From Pseudomonadota bacterium (GTDB lineage Bacteria > Pseudomonadota > Alphaproteobacteria > Rhizobiales > Aestuariivirgaceae): 60,120 bases of DNA. Made by a program: the position numbers and the translations under genes. Below, one piece after another: positions 22,200-30,634 of the stretch (its first letter is position 1; every line of letters begins with the position of its first letter). The notes under the pieces were generated by a model. That model saw nothing but the letters and a program-made list of their open reading frames with translations. It ran no database searches and had not been told where the DNA came from. Location of the stretch: assembly GCA_963205315.1 (NCBI GenBank), contig CAUJIO010000037.1:1-60120 (forward strand), given 5' to 3'.

Positions 22200-23294
22200 T
22201 CAATCCTCCGCCCTGAAGAACAGCGCTTCGAGCCACGGCCGGAAGGCATATTCCAGCGCGCCCATGAACAGGATCACCAGACCCTGGATGACAACGATCA
22301 TGTCGCGGTTGATCTCGGGCTTGGCAAAAGACAGTTCGGAGCCGCCCTGATACAGCAGGCCGAAAAGCATGGCGGCCAGCACGACGCCGACTGGATGCGA
22401 GCGGCCCATCAAGGCCACGGCAATGCCGACGAATCCCGCACCACCGGCAAATTCCAGCACGAGGCGATGCTGGACGCCGAGGATTTCATTGACGGCCATC
22501 AGGCCAGCCAGTCCGCCAGAGATCGCCATGGTGATCATGATGATGCGGTCCGGCTTGATGCCGGCATAGACGGCCGCATCGGGGTTGGCGCCAAAGGCGC
22601 GGATCTCGTAGCCAAGCTTGGTGCGCCACAGCAGATACCACACGGCGATGGCGACGATGACGGCGAGAAAGACTGTGAAGTTCAGCGGCGTCGACGGCAG
22701 ACGCACGCCAAAGAAGTCACGCGCTACTTCGCGGAAGCTCATGATGTAGGCCCCGGTGATCTCGCGGCTCTCCACCGCCATCTTGCCTACTGGCCGGAAC
22801 CAGTAGTTGATGCAATAGCCCACCAGACTCGCGGCGATGAAATTGAACATGATGGTGGTGATGACGATGTGACTGCCGCGCTTGGCCTGCAGCACACCCG
22901 GCACCCAGCCCCAGAAGGCCCCGAAGGCGACGGAGGCGAGGATCGCCAACGGAATGACGATCGGCCACGGCAGGAACTCCAGGCCCAATCCCGCTGCAGC
23001 GGCGCCCACGCCGGCAATGTAAGCCTGGCCTTCGCCGCCGATGTTGAACAAGCCGGCATGGAAGGCCACGGCAACGGCCAATCCCGTAAACGTGAAATTG
23101 GTGGCGTAATAAAGCAGATAGCCCCAGCCCTTGATCGAGCCAACGGCACCCTTGAGCATGATCCACATGGCCTCGAGCGGATTTTCACCGATGATCAGCA
23201 CGACGAGGCCAGCGACGATCAGCGCCACGACGAGATTGAGCAACGGAATCAAACCGACATCGACCCAGCCCGGCAAGTCTCCACGCACGGCCAT
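22200..23294 (-). CDS. ABC transporter permease, nucleoside (YufP-like)
   Basis: First permease of the importer, 364 residues from ATG 23294 (TGATG overlap with the ATPase stop; GTG 23297 is equally possible). It has about nine hydrophobic segments; FHAGLFNIGGEGQAYIAG and GANPDAAVYAGI are typical of BPD_transp_2 permeases paired with BMP binding proteins. Four bases separate it from the second permease. Confidence 0.93.
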   Translation of the reverse strand: MAVRGDLPGWVDVGLIPLLNLVVALIVAGLVVLIIGENPLEAMWIMLKGAVGSIKGWGYLLYYATNFTFTGLAVAVAFHAGLFNIGGEGQAYIAGVGAAAAGLGLEFLPWPIVIPLAILASVAFGAFWGWVPGVLQAKRGSHIVITTIMFNFIAASLVGYCINYWFRPVGKMAVESREITGAYIMSFREVARDFFGVRLPSTPLNFTVFLAVIVAIAVWYLLWRTKLGYEIRAFGANPDAAVYAGIKPDRIIMITMAISGGLAGLMAVNEILGVQHRLVLEFAGGAGFVGIAVALMGRSHPVGVVLAAMLFGLLYQGGSELSFAKPEINRDMIVVIQGLVILFMGALEYAFRPWLEALFFRAED

Positions 23295-24811
23295 CACGCG
23301 GCATCCTTCGAGACGCCTGCCATCAGCAGGCCAAGTTCACGTTCATCGGCACCCGGGCCACGTTCGCCCATCACCTTGCCGGCGAACATCACCAGTATGC
23401 GGTCAGAGAGGGAGCGTATCTCGTCGAGTTCCACCGACACCAGCAGGATTGCCTTGCCCTGATCGCGCAGCGCGATGATGCGCTTGTGGATGAATTCGAT
23501 GGCACCGATATCGACGCCGCGCGTCGGCTGGCCGACGATCAGCAGATCGGGATTGGCCAGCATCTCGCGAGCCAGAATGATCTTCTGCTGGTTGCCGCCG
23601 GAAAATTTCGCGCTCTTGAGGAAAGGGTCCGGAGGCCGGACGTCGAATGCCTTCATCTCGGAGCGGGCGCGGGCGATCACCTTGGCGCGGTCGAGGCGGA
23701 AGCCATGTCCCAATTCTTCCTGCCGGTGCCAGCCGAGGATCATGCTCTCGCTGGCGTCGAATGACTTGATGAGGCCACGGTGCTGGCGGTCTTCCGGAAC
23801 ATGCGCCAGTCCCTCGTCGCGCACGTGGGCCGGATCGCCCAGCACGCCTATATCCTTGCCCTCGAAGATCACTTGACCGGAGGTTGGCCTGGTGATGCCG
23901 CTGATGACATCCAGCAGTTCCGACTGGCCATTGCCGGAGACACCGGCGATGCCGACAATCTCGCCCTTGCGCACCGTGAAGGACACGTTGTCGACGCGGG
24001 CGATACCCTTCTTGTCCTTCCAGGTGAGGCTCTTCACGTCGAGCACGACCTCACCGGGCGTGGCCGGGCTCTTGTCGACGCGCAGCAGCACGTGGCGGCC
24101 CACCATGGCTTCGGCCAGTTCCTCAACTGATGTCTTCGCGGTTTCGAAGTTCGATACCACTTCGCCGCGGCGCATGACCGCCACGTGATCGGTGATGGCC
24201 ATGATCTCGCGCAGCTTGTGGGTGATGAGGATGACGGTCTTGCCCTGATCGCGCAGCGTTCCGAGAATGCGAAACAGGTGATCGGCCTCATCGGGTGTCA
24301 GAACGCCGGTGGGCTCATCGAGGATCAGGGTTTCAGCGCCCTTGAACAGGGCCTTCAGGATTTCGACGCGTTGTTGCAGGCCGACCGGCAATTCGCCGAC
24401 GATGGCGTCGGGGTCGACATCCATTTCATATTCGTGGGCAAGCCGCGTGAGTTCGCTACGGGCCTTTGCCAGCGCGGGCCCGATGAGCGCACCGCCCTCT
24501 GCTCCCAGCACGACATTCTCAAGCACGGTAAACGGGTCGACCAGCATGAAGTGCTGATGCACCATGCCGATGCCATGGGCGATGGCATCCGAGGAGGATT
24601 TGATCTTGACTGGCTGGCCCTTCACCCGGATCTCGCCCTTGTCGGCAGCGTAGAAGCCGAAGAGGATCGACATGAGCGTCGACTTGCCTGCGCCGTTCTC
24701 GCCGATGATGCCGTGGATCGAGCCCTGGCCAATTGTGAGCGTCACGTCCTTGTTGGCGTGCACGGAGCCGAAGCGCTTGTCGATACCGATCAGTTCAATT
24801 GCGGGAGTCAT
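23294..24811 (-). CDS. ABC transporter ATP-binding protein with two ATPase domains, nucleoside importer
   Basis: The 505-residue protein duplicates the ABC cassette, like RbsA and YufO. Cassette 1 has Walker A GENGAGKS and Walker B ETLILDEPTGVLTPDEAD; cassette 2 has the degenerate P-loop GVSGNGQS, the signature FSGGNQQKIILAREM and DLLIVGQPTRGVDIGA. A degenerate second site is normal in this family. The start at ATG 24811 fits the family start TPAIELIGIDKRFG; the frame extends to a TTG at 24961 through repeat sequence and is not used there. Confidence 0.94.
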   Translation of the reverse strand: MTPAIELIGIDKRFGSVHANKDVTLTIGQGSIHGIIGENGAGKSTLMSILFGFYAADKGEIRVKGQPVKIKSSSDAIAHGIGMVHQHFMLVDPFTVLENVVLGAEGGALIGPALAKARSELTRLAHEYEMDVDPDAIVGELPVGLQQRVEILKALFKGAETLILDEPTGVLTPDEADHLFRILGTLRDQGKTVILITHKLREIMAITDHVAVMRRGEVVSNFETAKTSVEELAEAMVGRHVLLRVDKSPATPGEVVLDVKSLTWKDKKGIARVDNVSFTVRKGEIVGIAGVSGNGQSELLDVISGITRPTSGQVIFEGKDIGVLGDPAHVRDEGLAHVPEDRQHRGLIKSFDASESMILGWHRQEELGHGFRLDRAKVIARARSEMKAFDVRPPDPFLKSAKFSGGNQQKIILAREMLANPDLLIVGQPTRGVDIGAIEFIHKRIIALRDQGKAILLVSVELDEIRSLSDRILVMFAGKVMGERGPGADERELGLLMAGVSKDAA

Positions 24812-24828
24812 GTTTGCCCCGAAAGTTC

Positions 24829-24974
24829 CTCTCCCGGCTGCGGGAGAGGAAGGGCCCCATCGCGAAGCGATGGGGAGGTGAACGGGTGCCGAGGATCGGT
24901 CAGCAACCAACCCTCGTTTTTTCCACGCCGCCAGCGGCGCGGGGCCCCGCCTCTCCCGCAAGCGGGAAAGGACG
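24829..24974. repeat. Intergenic palindromic repeat between binding-protein and ATPase genes
   Basis: The 171-base gap holds several hairpins: CTCTCCCGGCTGCGGGAGAG near its left end, CCCCATCGC/GCGATGGGG beside it, and CTCTCCCGCAAGCGGGA near its right end. These are standard mosaic units of rhizobial intergenic elements. In the mRNA they could reduce read-through from the abundant binding protein into the ATPase gene. Positions are approximate by a base or two. Confidence 0.7.
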
Positions 24975-24982
24975 GGCGCGCT

Positions 24983-25984
24983 TTATTGCACCGGGCAGGT
25001 ATTGTCGGCGGTGTAGTCGTGCACCTTGATGGTGCCGGCGATGATGTCGGCCTTGGCCTTCTCGACGGCGGCCTGCATTTCGGCTGTCACCAGCGGCTTG
25101 TTGTTGTCGTCCATGGCATAGCCGACGCCGTCTTCCTTGAGGCCCAGCGCCAGAATGCCGCCCTTGAAGGTGCCGTCCTTGCCGGCCTTCATCACGTTGT
25201 AGACGGCGACGTCGACGCGCTTCAGCATCGAGGTCAGCACCTTGCCGGGGTGAAGATGGTTCTGGTTGGCATCGACGCCGATCGACAGCGCGCCACCGTC
25301 AGCTGCGGCCTGCAGCACGCCAAGCCCGGTCGCGCCGGCTGCGGCGTAGATCACGTCGGCACCCTGGGCCATCTGGCCCTTGGTGATCTCGCCACCCTTC
25401 ACCGGATCGTTCCAGGCCGCACCGGTGTCACCCGTCATGTTCTGGAAGATGGTTGCGTCGGGCTTCGCGGCCTTGACGCCCTGCGCATAGCCGCAAGCGA
25501 ACTTGCGGATCAGCGGAATGTCCATGCCGCCGACAAAGCCGACCTTGCCCGACTTCGAGGCCATGGCAGCCATGACGCCCACGAGATAGGAACCCTCATG
25601 CTCGTTGAAGACGATGGACTGGACGTTCGGCAGGTCCACCACCATATCGACGATGGCGAATTTCAGGTCCGGATATTCCTTGGCAACTTTTTCCACCGCG
25701 GCGGCTTGAGCAAAGCCAGCGGCAATGATCGGCGAGTAGCCCTGGTCGGCGAAGTTGCGGATGGCCTGTTCGCGCTGGGCTTCATTGGCGATTTCGAACT
25801 CGCCATAGGCGATGCCGCTCTCGGCCTTGAACTTCTCCGAGCCGTTGAACATGGACTCGTTGAAGGACTTGTCGAACTTGCCGCCAATGTCGAACACGAT
25901 GGCCGGCTTGTCGTCGGCGGCGAGCGCGGCGGTCGCTGAAAGCGCCAGTGCGGCAACGGCGCTGAGAAGTGTGCGTCTGAGCAT
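24983..25984 (-). CDS. BMP family nucleoside-binding lipoprotein-like periplasmic protein
   Basis: The 333-residue protein starts with a signal peptide (about residues 1-22, ATAALA). It has the BMP/PnrA fold markers IVFDIGGKFDKSFNES and GFVGGMDIPLIRKFACGYAQG. PnrA-type proteins bind purine nucleosides. No lipobox Cys is evident, so it is probably a soluble periplasmic protein. It heads the operon bmp-ATPase-permease-permease-cdd-punA-deoA-deoB and has a good AGGGAG ribosome binding site. A perfect palindrome lies upstream. Confidence 0.92.
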   Translation of the reverse strand: MLRRTLLSAVAALALSATAALAADDKPAIVFDIGGKFDKSFNESMFNGSEKFKAESGIAYGEFEIANEAQREQAIRNFADQGYSPIIAAGFAQAAAVEKVAKEYPDLKFAIVDMVVDLPNVQSIVFNEHEGSYLVGVMAAMASKSGKVGFVGGMDIPLIRKFACGYAQGVKAAKPDATIFQNMTGDTGAAWNDPVKGGEITKGQMAQGADVIYAAAGATGLGVLQAAADGGALSIGVDANQNHLHPGKVLTSMLKRVDVAVYNVMKAGKDGTFKGGILALGLKEDGVGYAMDDNNKPLVTAEMQAAVEKAKADIIAGTIKVHDYTADNTCPVQ

Positions 25985-26051
25985 TTTGTCGTCTCCCTGT
26001 GGTCTAGACCGGCTATTAGATCACAACCGGTTCCCGGCTGCGATTCCAAAC

Positions 26052-26069
26052 TTTGATCGGACGATCAAA
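26052..26069. promoter_or_regulatory. Perfect palindrome upstream of the nucleoside operon (probable operator)
   Basis: TTTGATCG and CGATCAAA are exact complements separated by GA, an 18-base dyad about 70 bases before the binding-protein start. On the minus strand TTGATG lies just upstream and could be a -35, putting the dyad over the promoter spacer. It probably binds a dimeric repressor of the GntR/TetR/LacI kind. The regulator is not encoded nearby. Confidence 0.6.
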
Positions 26070-26144
26070 CCATCAAGTTCCCGTCACGGTCAAGCGCCCT
26101 GCTTGAAACCCGCAGCCGTTCTCCTCATATGTCATCCAGGGCCG

Positions 26145-26197
26145 AGAATGCCTTTGAGGGTTCCGGTTCCTGTTGCTGCTTTAAGAGGGCAAGTACC
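26145..26197 (+). promoter_or_regulatory. Possible ROSE-like RNA thermometer in the hsp20 leader
   Basis: Directly before ATG 26198, TTGC at 26173-26176 can pair with GCAA at 26189-26192. The intervening TGCTTT lies opposite the Shine-Dalgarno AGAGGG (26184-26189), leaving a G-G opposition. ROSE elements of rhizobial small heat-shock genes use a UUGCU strand against the ribosome binding site with a G-G pair, so this leader fits that class. The stem is short and folding was done only by eye. Confidence 0.4.
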
Positions 26198-26620
26198 ATG
26201 TCGCGTCTATCGGTGTTTTCATCTCCCCTGTTGCTTGGCTTTGACGAGCTGGAGCGGATGCTTGACCGTGCAGCCAAGACGTCCGGAGATGGCTATCCAC
26301 CCTACAATATTGAAAAGCTGCCGCGCGCCGAAGGTGAGGCCGAACGCCTGCGTATCACGCTGGCCGTCGCCGGCTTCAGCCGCGATGAACTCGATGTCAC
26401 GGTCGAGGAGAACCAGCTGGTGATCCGCGGCAAGCAACGTGATGACGATGGCCGGTCCTATCTCCACCGCGGCATCGCCGCGCGCCAGTTCGCCCGCAGC
26501 TTCGTGCTGGCGGATGGCATGGAGGTAACTGGGGCACGGCTTGAGAACGGCCTGCTCGAATTGCATCTCGAACGGCCAGAACCACGGCGGATTGTCCGCC
26601 GCATCCAGATTGGAGGGTGA
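26198..26620 (+). CDS. Hsp20 family small heat-shock protein
   Basis: ATP-independent chaperone that holds unfolding proteins. The 140-residue product has an alpha-crystallin domain (about 33-130) with the core AERLRITLAVAGFSRDELDV and LENGLLELHLERP, close to IbpA-class proteins. ATG 26198 is preceded by AGAGGG. The longer frame from 26129 has an atypical Cys-rich start and would bypass the leader hairpin. The DUF1150 gene follows after four bases. Confidence 0.95.
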   Translation: MSRLSVFSSPLLLGFDELERMLDRAAKTSGDGYPPYNIEKLPRAEGEAERLRITLAVAGFSRDELDVTVEENQLVIRGKQRDDDGRSYLHRGIAARQFARSFVLADGMEVTGARLENGLLELHLERPEPRRIVRRIQIGG

Positions 26621-26624
26621 CGAT

Positions 26625-26888
26625 ATGAACACGAATGAATCATCCAAGAAGACCGAGCTGACGCCAGAAGACCTGGCTCACTTGGGCGGGGGCGCGCTCG
26701 GCTACATCCGCCAGATTGAAATGCCGGAGGCCAAGCGCCTGCTCGGAGGCAAGACCATGGTCAAGCCCGATGCCAAGCTGTTCTGCCTCTATCACGCCGA
26801 CGGCACGCCGGTGTCGATATCCGACAGCCGCGAGGGCGCGGTTGGCAGCGCCTTCGAGCATGAGCTCATGCCGATGAGTGTGCACTGA
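26625..26888 (+). CDS. DUF1150 family protein
   Basis: An 87-residue protein beginning MNTNESSKKTELTPEDLAHLG, with IRQIEMPEAKRLLG and KLFCLYHADGTPVSISDSRE, the hallmarks of alphaproteobacterial DUF1150. These genes usually sit directly behind an hsp20 gene, as here, so the protein probably shares its heat induction. Its function is unknown. ATG 26625 has GAGGGTGACG upstream, overlapping the end of hsp20. Confidence 0.9.
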   Translation: MNTNESSKKTELTPEDLAHLGGGALGYIRQIEMPEAKRLLGGKTMVKPDAKLFCLYHADGTPVSISDSREGAVGSAFEHELMPMSVH

Positions 26889-26889
26889 T

Positions 26890-26921
26890 AGAAAACACCC
26901 CCTGCGCCGCCGCAGGGGGTG
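26890..26921 (-). terminator. Intrinsic terminator between convergent DUF1150 and ptsN
   Basis: CACCCCCTGCG and CGCAGGGGGTG form an 11-pair stem (26895-26921). On the minus strand the stem runs straight into TGTTTTCT, so it terminates ptsN transcription best. On the plus strand it may also stop DUF1150 messages, though no T-run follows there. Confidence 0.75.
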
Positions 26922-26937
26922 GATTGCTTTCGGCGGA

Positions 26938-27417
26938 TCAGGCCGCGCTGGCGCTGGTCTGCGAGCTTGCGGCGGGTTCCGTCAGGATAGCGTAGAGCCC
27001 TTCGGCATCTTCCGTGCCGCGCAACTTTGCCACGACGGCCGGATCGCGCAAAAGCCGTGAGATCTTGGCCAGCGCCTTGAGATGATCGGCACCAGCATGT
27101 TCGGGTGCAAGCAGCACGAATACCAGATCGACGGGCTGGCCATCGACAGATTCAAAATCGACGGGCGCACTCAGGCGGGCAAACAGCCCGTAGACGCGCT
27201 CTAGCGTGGCCACCTTGCCATGCGGAATCGCAATGCCCTGACCGATGCCGGTTGATCCCAGCTTCTCGCGCTTCAGCAACGTCTCGAAAATCACCCGGTA
27301 GTCGATCGCCACGCGATTGGCCAATGCCTGAGACAGCTCGAGCAGCAGTTGCTTCTTGTTCGGAGCCTTGAGGTTGGCCAGAACGGATTGCTTGTCGATG
27401 AGGGCGTCAAGGGTCAT
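26938..27417 (-). CDS. ptsN: PTS IIA-like nitrogen regulatory protein PtsN
   Basis: EIIA-Ntr, the last phosphoacceptor of the regulatory PTS-Ntr chain, linking nitrogen and potassium status. The 159-residue protein has the phosphorylated His66 in GIAIPHGKV and the fold motifs DLVFVLLAPEHAGADHLKALA and ISRLLRDP. It lies downstream of rpoN and hpf, the common proteobacterial order. The last 12 or so residues are low-complexity Ser/Ala. Confidence 0.95.
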   Translation of the reverse strand: MTLDALIDKQSVLANLKAPNKKQLLLELSQALANRVAIDYRVIFETLLKREKLGSTGIGQGIAIPHGKVATLERVYGLFARLSAPVDFESVDGQPVDLVFVLLAPEHAGADHLKALAKISRLLRDPAVVAKLRGTEDAEGLYAILTEPAASSQTSASAA

Positions 27418-27452
27418 GCGGACGTCGTCCCGTTACGAGTAGATCCGAGGGC

Positions 27453-28025
27453 TCAGGCTTGCGGCTTGGGATCGACCCAGCCGATGTTGCCGTCGCTGCG
27501 CCGATAGACAAGATTGAGCCCGCCATGACCGCCGTTGCGGAACAGCACGAAGGCGTTCGTCGAAATCTCAAGCTGCATCACCGCCTCGCCAACCGTGAGC
27601 TCAGGCAACATATGGCCCGTCTCGGCGACCACAGCCGGATTGAGGCCCTGCGGCTCCGCCTCATCCTCGCCGGCGGCGCTGATGACATAGCTCGCGGCTT
27701 CCTGCTGCCGCACCGGCTCGCGCCTCGATTTGTGATGGTCCTTGAGGCGCTGCTTGTAGCGGCGCAACTGCTTTTCGAGATGGCTGGCAGCCTGATCGAA
27801 GCTCGGATGGGCATCGGCTCCGTTGCCTTGTGCCTGCAGCACGAGGCCGGTGGCAAGATGCAAAGCGCAATCCGTATGGAAACCCACGCGCTGCTTCTCG
27901 ACCGTTACATGCGCGTGAACGGTGCCCTCGAAATATTTCTGCTGAAGTTGGAGGAGTCGGTCCTCGACATGCTGGCGCAAGGCCTGGCCGACGTCGAGAT
28001 TTTTACCAGTGACTTTGATCTGCAT
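27453..28025 (-). CDS. hpf: Ribosome hibernation-promoting factor (long form)
   Basis: Binds 70S ribosomes and promotes inactive dimers in stationary phase. The 190-residue product has the N-terminal S30AE domain (MQIKVTGKNLDVGQALRQHV, about 1-105) and, after a charged linker, the C-terminal dimerisation domain (ITV-like ELTVGEAVMQLEISTNAFVLF, about 130-185), so it is the long form. The upstream in-frame extension to 28133 has no family similarity. It lies between rpoN and ptsN. Confidence 0.94.
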   Translation of the reverse strand: MQIKVTGKNLDVGQALRQHVEDRLLQLQQKYFEGTVHAHVTVEKQRVGFHTDCALHLATGLVLQAQGNGADAHPSFDQAASHLEKQLRRYKQRLKDHHKSRREPVRQQEAASYVISAAGEDEAEPQGLNPAVVAETGHMLPELTVGEAVMQLEISTNAFVLFRNGGHGGLNLVYRRSDGNIGWVDPKPQA

Positions 28026-28202
28026 GGTCGTCGCAAATATCCCTGCTTCGCCCTTGCTCAATACATGGGCGCGTTTGCCTCGAACGTCAACGGGGAATGG
28101 ATCAGTATCTGAACAAGCCATCACCAGCCGCATTCATTGACGGGTGAAGGCGCCGATCACCCGGGCCATGCGAAGCGCGCGGACCCTAGTCGCGGGATGG
28201 CG

Positions 28203-29726
28203 TCAAGTCAACGCTTTGCGGCCGTGAACCTTGTGTTCCCGGCGGCGTTGAACAGAGGAAGGAATATTCAATGATTCTCTATACTTGGCAACCGTCCGCC
28301 GGGCGATATCAACGCCTGCGAGCTTGAGCTTATCCACGATCGTGTCGTCGGAGAGAACGTCCTCACCTTCCGCAGCGATCATTTCCTTGATGCGGTGGCG
28401 GACAGCCTCGGCGGAATGGGCGTCACCGTCCAGTTCGGAAGAAGCGATGGACGCGGTAAAGAAATATTTGAGTTCAAAAATGCCGCGCGGCGTTGCCATG
28501 TATTTGTTGGAGGTGACCCGGCTAACCGTCGACTCATGCATCTCGATGGCATCGGCAACGGTCCTGAGATTGAGCGGCCGCAAGTGCTGCACGCCCAGCA
28601 CCAGAAACGCATCCTGCTGACGGACGATCTCGCGCGCCACCTTCAGGATGGTTTTGGCACGCTGATCGAGACTTTTCACCAGCCATGTGGCATTGGCGTG
28701 GCATTCCGAGAGATAGAGCTTGTCCTCGCTGCGCGCGGCTCCGGTCGAGACGCGCGCCAGGTACTGGTTGTTGATGAGCACACGGGGCAGCGTCTCGGTA
28801 TTCAGCTCGACGATCCAGGCGCCCTCCGGCGAAGCGCGCACGATGACATCGGGAATGACAGGCTGTACCGGCTCCGAGCCGAAAGCATGGCCAGGCTTCG
28901 GATTGAGATTGCGCAGTTCGGCAATCATGTCCTTCAGGTCGTCGATATCGACCTTGCAGAGGCTCTTCAGCGCGTTGTAGTCGCGTTTGGCCACCAGTTC
29001 GAGATTGTTGACGAGAACCGCCATGGCGGGATCGTAGCGATCGGTTTCCTTCAGCTGCAGCGTCAAGCATTCCTTGAGGTCGCGGGCGAAGACGCCGGAT
29101 GGATCGCATTGCTGCAGCTTGACGAGCACGGCTTCGACATGCGCCGCGGATGTGCCGAGCGTGTCGGCCACTTGCTGGAGATCGGCGGTGAGATAGCCCG
29201 CCTCGTTGAGACCCCCGATCAGATGCTGGCCGATCAGGCGCTCGGCGGCATCGGTCAGCGCCAGGTGCATCTGGTCGGTCAGATGTTCCGCAAGGGTGGG
29301 CAGTTTGGTCAGCGTCGCGGCGAAGTCGAGTTCATCGGCATCGAGCGACATGCCGCCTGACGGCTTGAGGCTCGACCAGCCGGAATCCGCAGGGCCCGGC
29401 GCCAGACGGCTTTCCGCATCGGCACGCGATTCATGGGTGTAAACATTTTCGAGGTCAGTATCGAGGGTGCGCAGCCGCTCTTCGGTCGCGGCGCCCGAAT
29501 TGAGCTCGCTCACCATGTCCGGTTCGGCCTTCGGCGCTTCCGCCACCTGTTTCTGCACTTCGCCGCGCTCGTCCCGCTCGAGCAGCGGATTGCGTTCGAG
29601 TTCGGTGTCGACAAAGGCCTGGAGTTCCATGTTGGACATCTGCAGCAGTTTGATGGCCTGCTGCAATTGCGGCGTCATGACCAGGGACTGGCCCTGGCGC
29701 ATATCGAGCCGCTGATGCAATGCCAT
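28203..29726 (-). CDS. rpoN: RNA polymerase sigma-54 factor
   Basis: Sigma factor for -24/-12 promoters, dependent on AAA+ activators. The 507-residue protein has the Gln/Leu-rich region I (LVMTPQLQQAIKLLQMSNMEL), an acidic region II, a core-binding region III and the RpoN box RRTVAKYRESL near the C-terminus. It ends in a short basic tail. It follows lptB by 17 bases and precedes hpf and ptsN. Confidence 0.97.
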   Translation of the reverse strand: MALHQRLDMRQGQSLVMTPQLQQAIKLLQMSNMELQAFVDTELERNPLLERDERGEVQKQVAEAPKAEPDMVSELNSGAATEERLRTLDTDLENVYTHESRADAESRLAPGPADSGWSSLKPSGGMSLDADELDFAATLTKLPTLAEHLTDQMHLALTDAAERLIGQHLIGGLNEAGYLTADLQQVADTLGTSAAHVEAVLVKLQQCDPSGVFARDLKECLTLQLKETDRYDPAMAVLVNNLELVAKRDYNALKSLCKVDIDDLKDMIAELRNLNPKPGHAFGSEPVQPVIPDVIVRASPEGAWIVELNTETLPRVLINNQYLARVSTGAARSEDKLYLSECHANATWLVKSLDQRAKTILKVAREIVRQQDAFLVLGVQHLRPLNLRTVADAIEMHESTVSRVTSNKYMATPRGIFELKYFFTASIASSELDGDAHSAEAVRHRIKEMIAAEGEDVLSDDTIVDKLKLAGVDIARRTVAKYRESLNIPSSVQRRREHKVHGRKALT

Positions 29727-29743
29727 GGCGGATTCAGCCCCGG

Positions 29744-30589
29744 TTAAAGACTGAAATCGGCGCCGAGGTAATAGCGCCGGACATCTGCGTTGCTGACGAT
29801 CTCATCGGGCGTGCCGTGGGTCAGGACCTGGCCCTCATGGATGATGAGCGCCGAGTCGATGAGTTCGAGGGTTTCGCGGACGTTGTGATCCGTAACAAGC
29901 ACCCCGATTCCCCGAGAGGTGAGCTGTCGCACCAGCTTGCGAATATCACTGATCGCAATCGGATCAATTCCGGCGAAGGGCTCGTCGAGCAGCATGAACT
30001 CGGGATCTGCGGCGAGGGCGCGGGCGATTTCCACGCGCCGACGCTCTCCGCCAGAGAGCGCAACAGCCGGCGAATGCCGGAGATGGGAGATGGAGAACTC
30101 ATCAAGCAACTCACGCAACTTACTGTCACGCTTCGGCTTCGAACTCTCGGTCAGTTCGAGCACGGCGCGAATGTTTTCCTCAACCGTCAAGCCGCGGAAG
30201 ATCGAACTTTCCTGCGCCAGATACCCAATGCCCAACCGGGCCCGCCGGTACATCGGCAGGTGAGTGATCTCGACGCCGTCAAGGCTGATCCGGCCGCTGT
30301 CGGCGGCGATCAGACCGGTGATCATGTAGAACACGGTCGTCTTGCCGGCGCCATTGGGGCCAAGAAGTCCCACAGCTTCACCGCGCCTGACGGAGAACGA
30401 GACATCGCGAACCACCGGCCTGCGCTTGTAGGACTTACGCAATCCCTCAACCACCAGTCCGGCCCGCTCCGGCGCCGCCTGCCCGACTGACCCTGCCACC
30501 GTCTGCGGAATCTGTGCCCGCTGGGGAAGTGTCTTCGAGGCTTGCCGTGCCGTCATCACGTCTTCATCACGCGCCAAGTCAGTGTCCAC
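29744..30589 (-). CDS. lptB: LPS export ABC transporter ATP-binding protein LptB
   Basis: ATPase that powers extraction of lipopolysaccharide by LptFG and transfer along LptC-LptA. The 281-residue product has Walker A GPNGAGKT (77-84), YLAQESSIFRGLTVEENI (Q-loop region), ALSGGERRRVEIARAL and FMLLDEPFAGIDPIA. It carries about 45 extra residues before the ABC fold compared with E. coli LptB; a later ATG (codon 12) may be the real start. Same strand as lptA and lptC. Confidence 0.95.
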   Translation of the reverse strand: MDTDLARDEDVMTARQASKTLPQRAQIPQTVAGSVGQAAPERAGLVVEGLRKSYKRRPVVRDVSFSVRRGEAVGLLGPNGAGKTTVFYMITGLIAADSGRISLDGVEITHLPMYRRARLGIGYLAQESSIFRGLTVEENIRAVLELTESSKPKRDSKLRELLDEFSISHLRHSPAVALSGGERRRVEIARALAADPEFMLLDEPFAGIDPIAISDIRKLVRQLTSRGIGVLVTDHNVRETLELIDSALIIHEGQVLTHGTPDEIVSNADVRRYYLGADFSL

Positions 30590-30634
30590 CCAATAGGTTT
30601 AATTTTAGATAAGGCCCGTCACTTCGGCAGGACC

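Noticed and set aside
24812-24961. N-terminal extension of the nucleoside ATPase to a TTG start
   Set aside because: It translates repeat DNA and shows no ABC-family similarity; ATG 24811 matches the family start.
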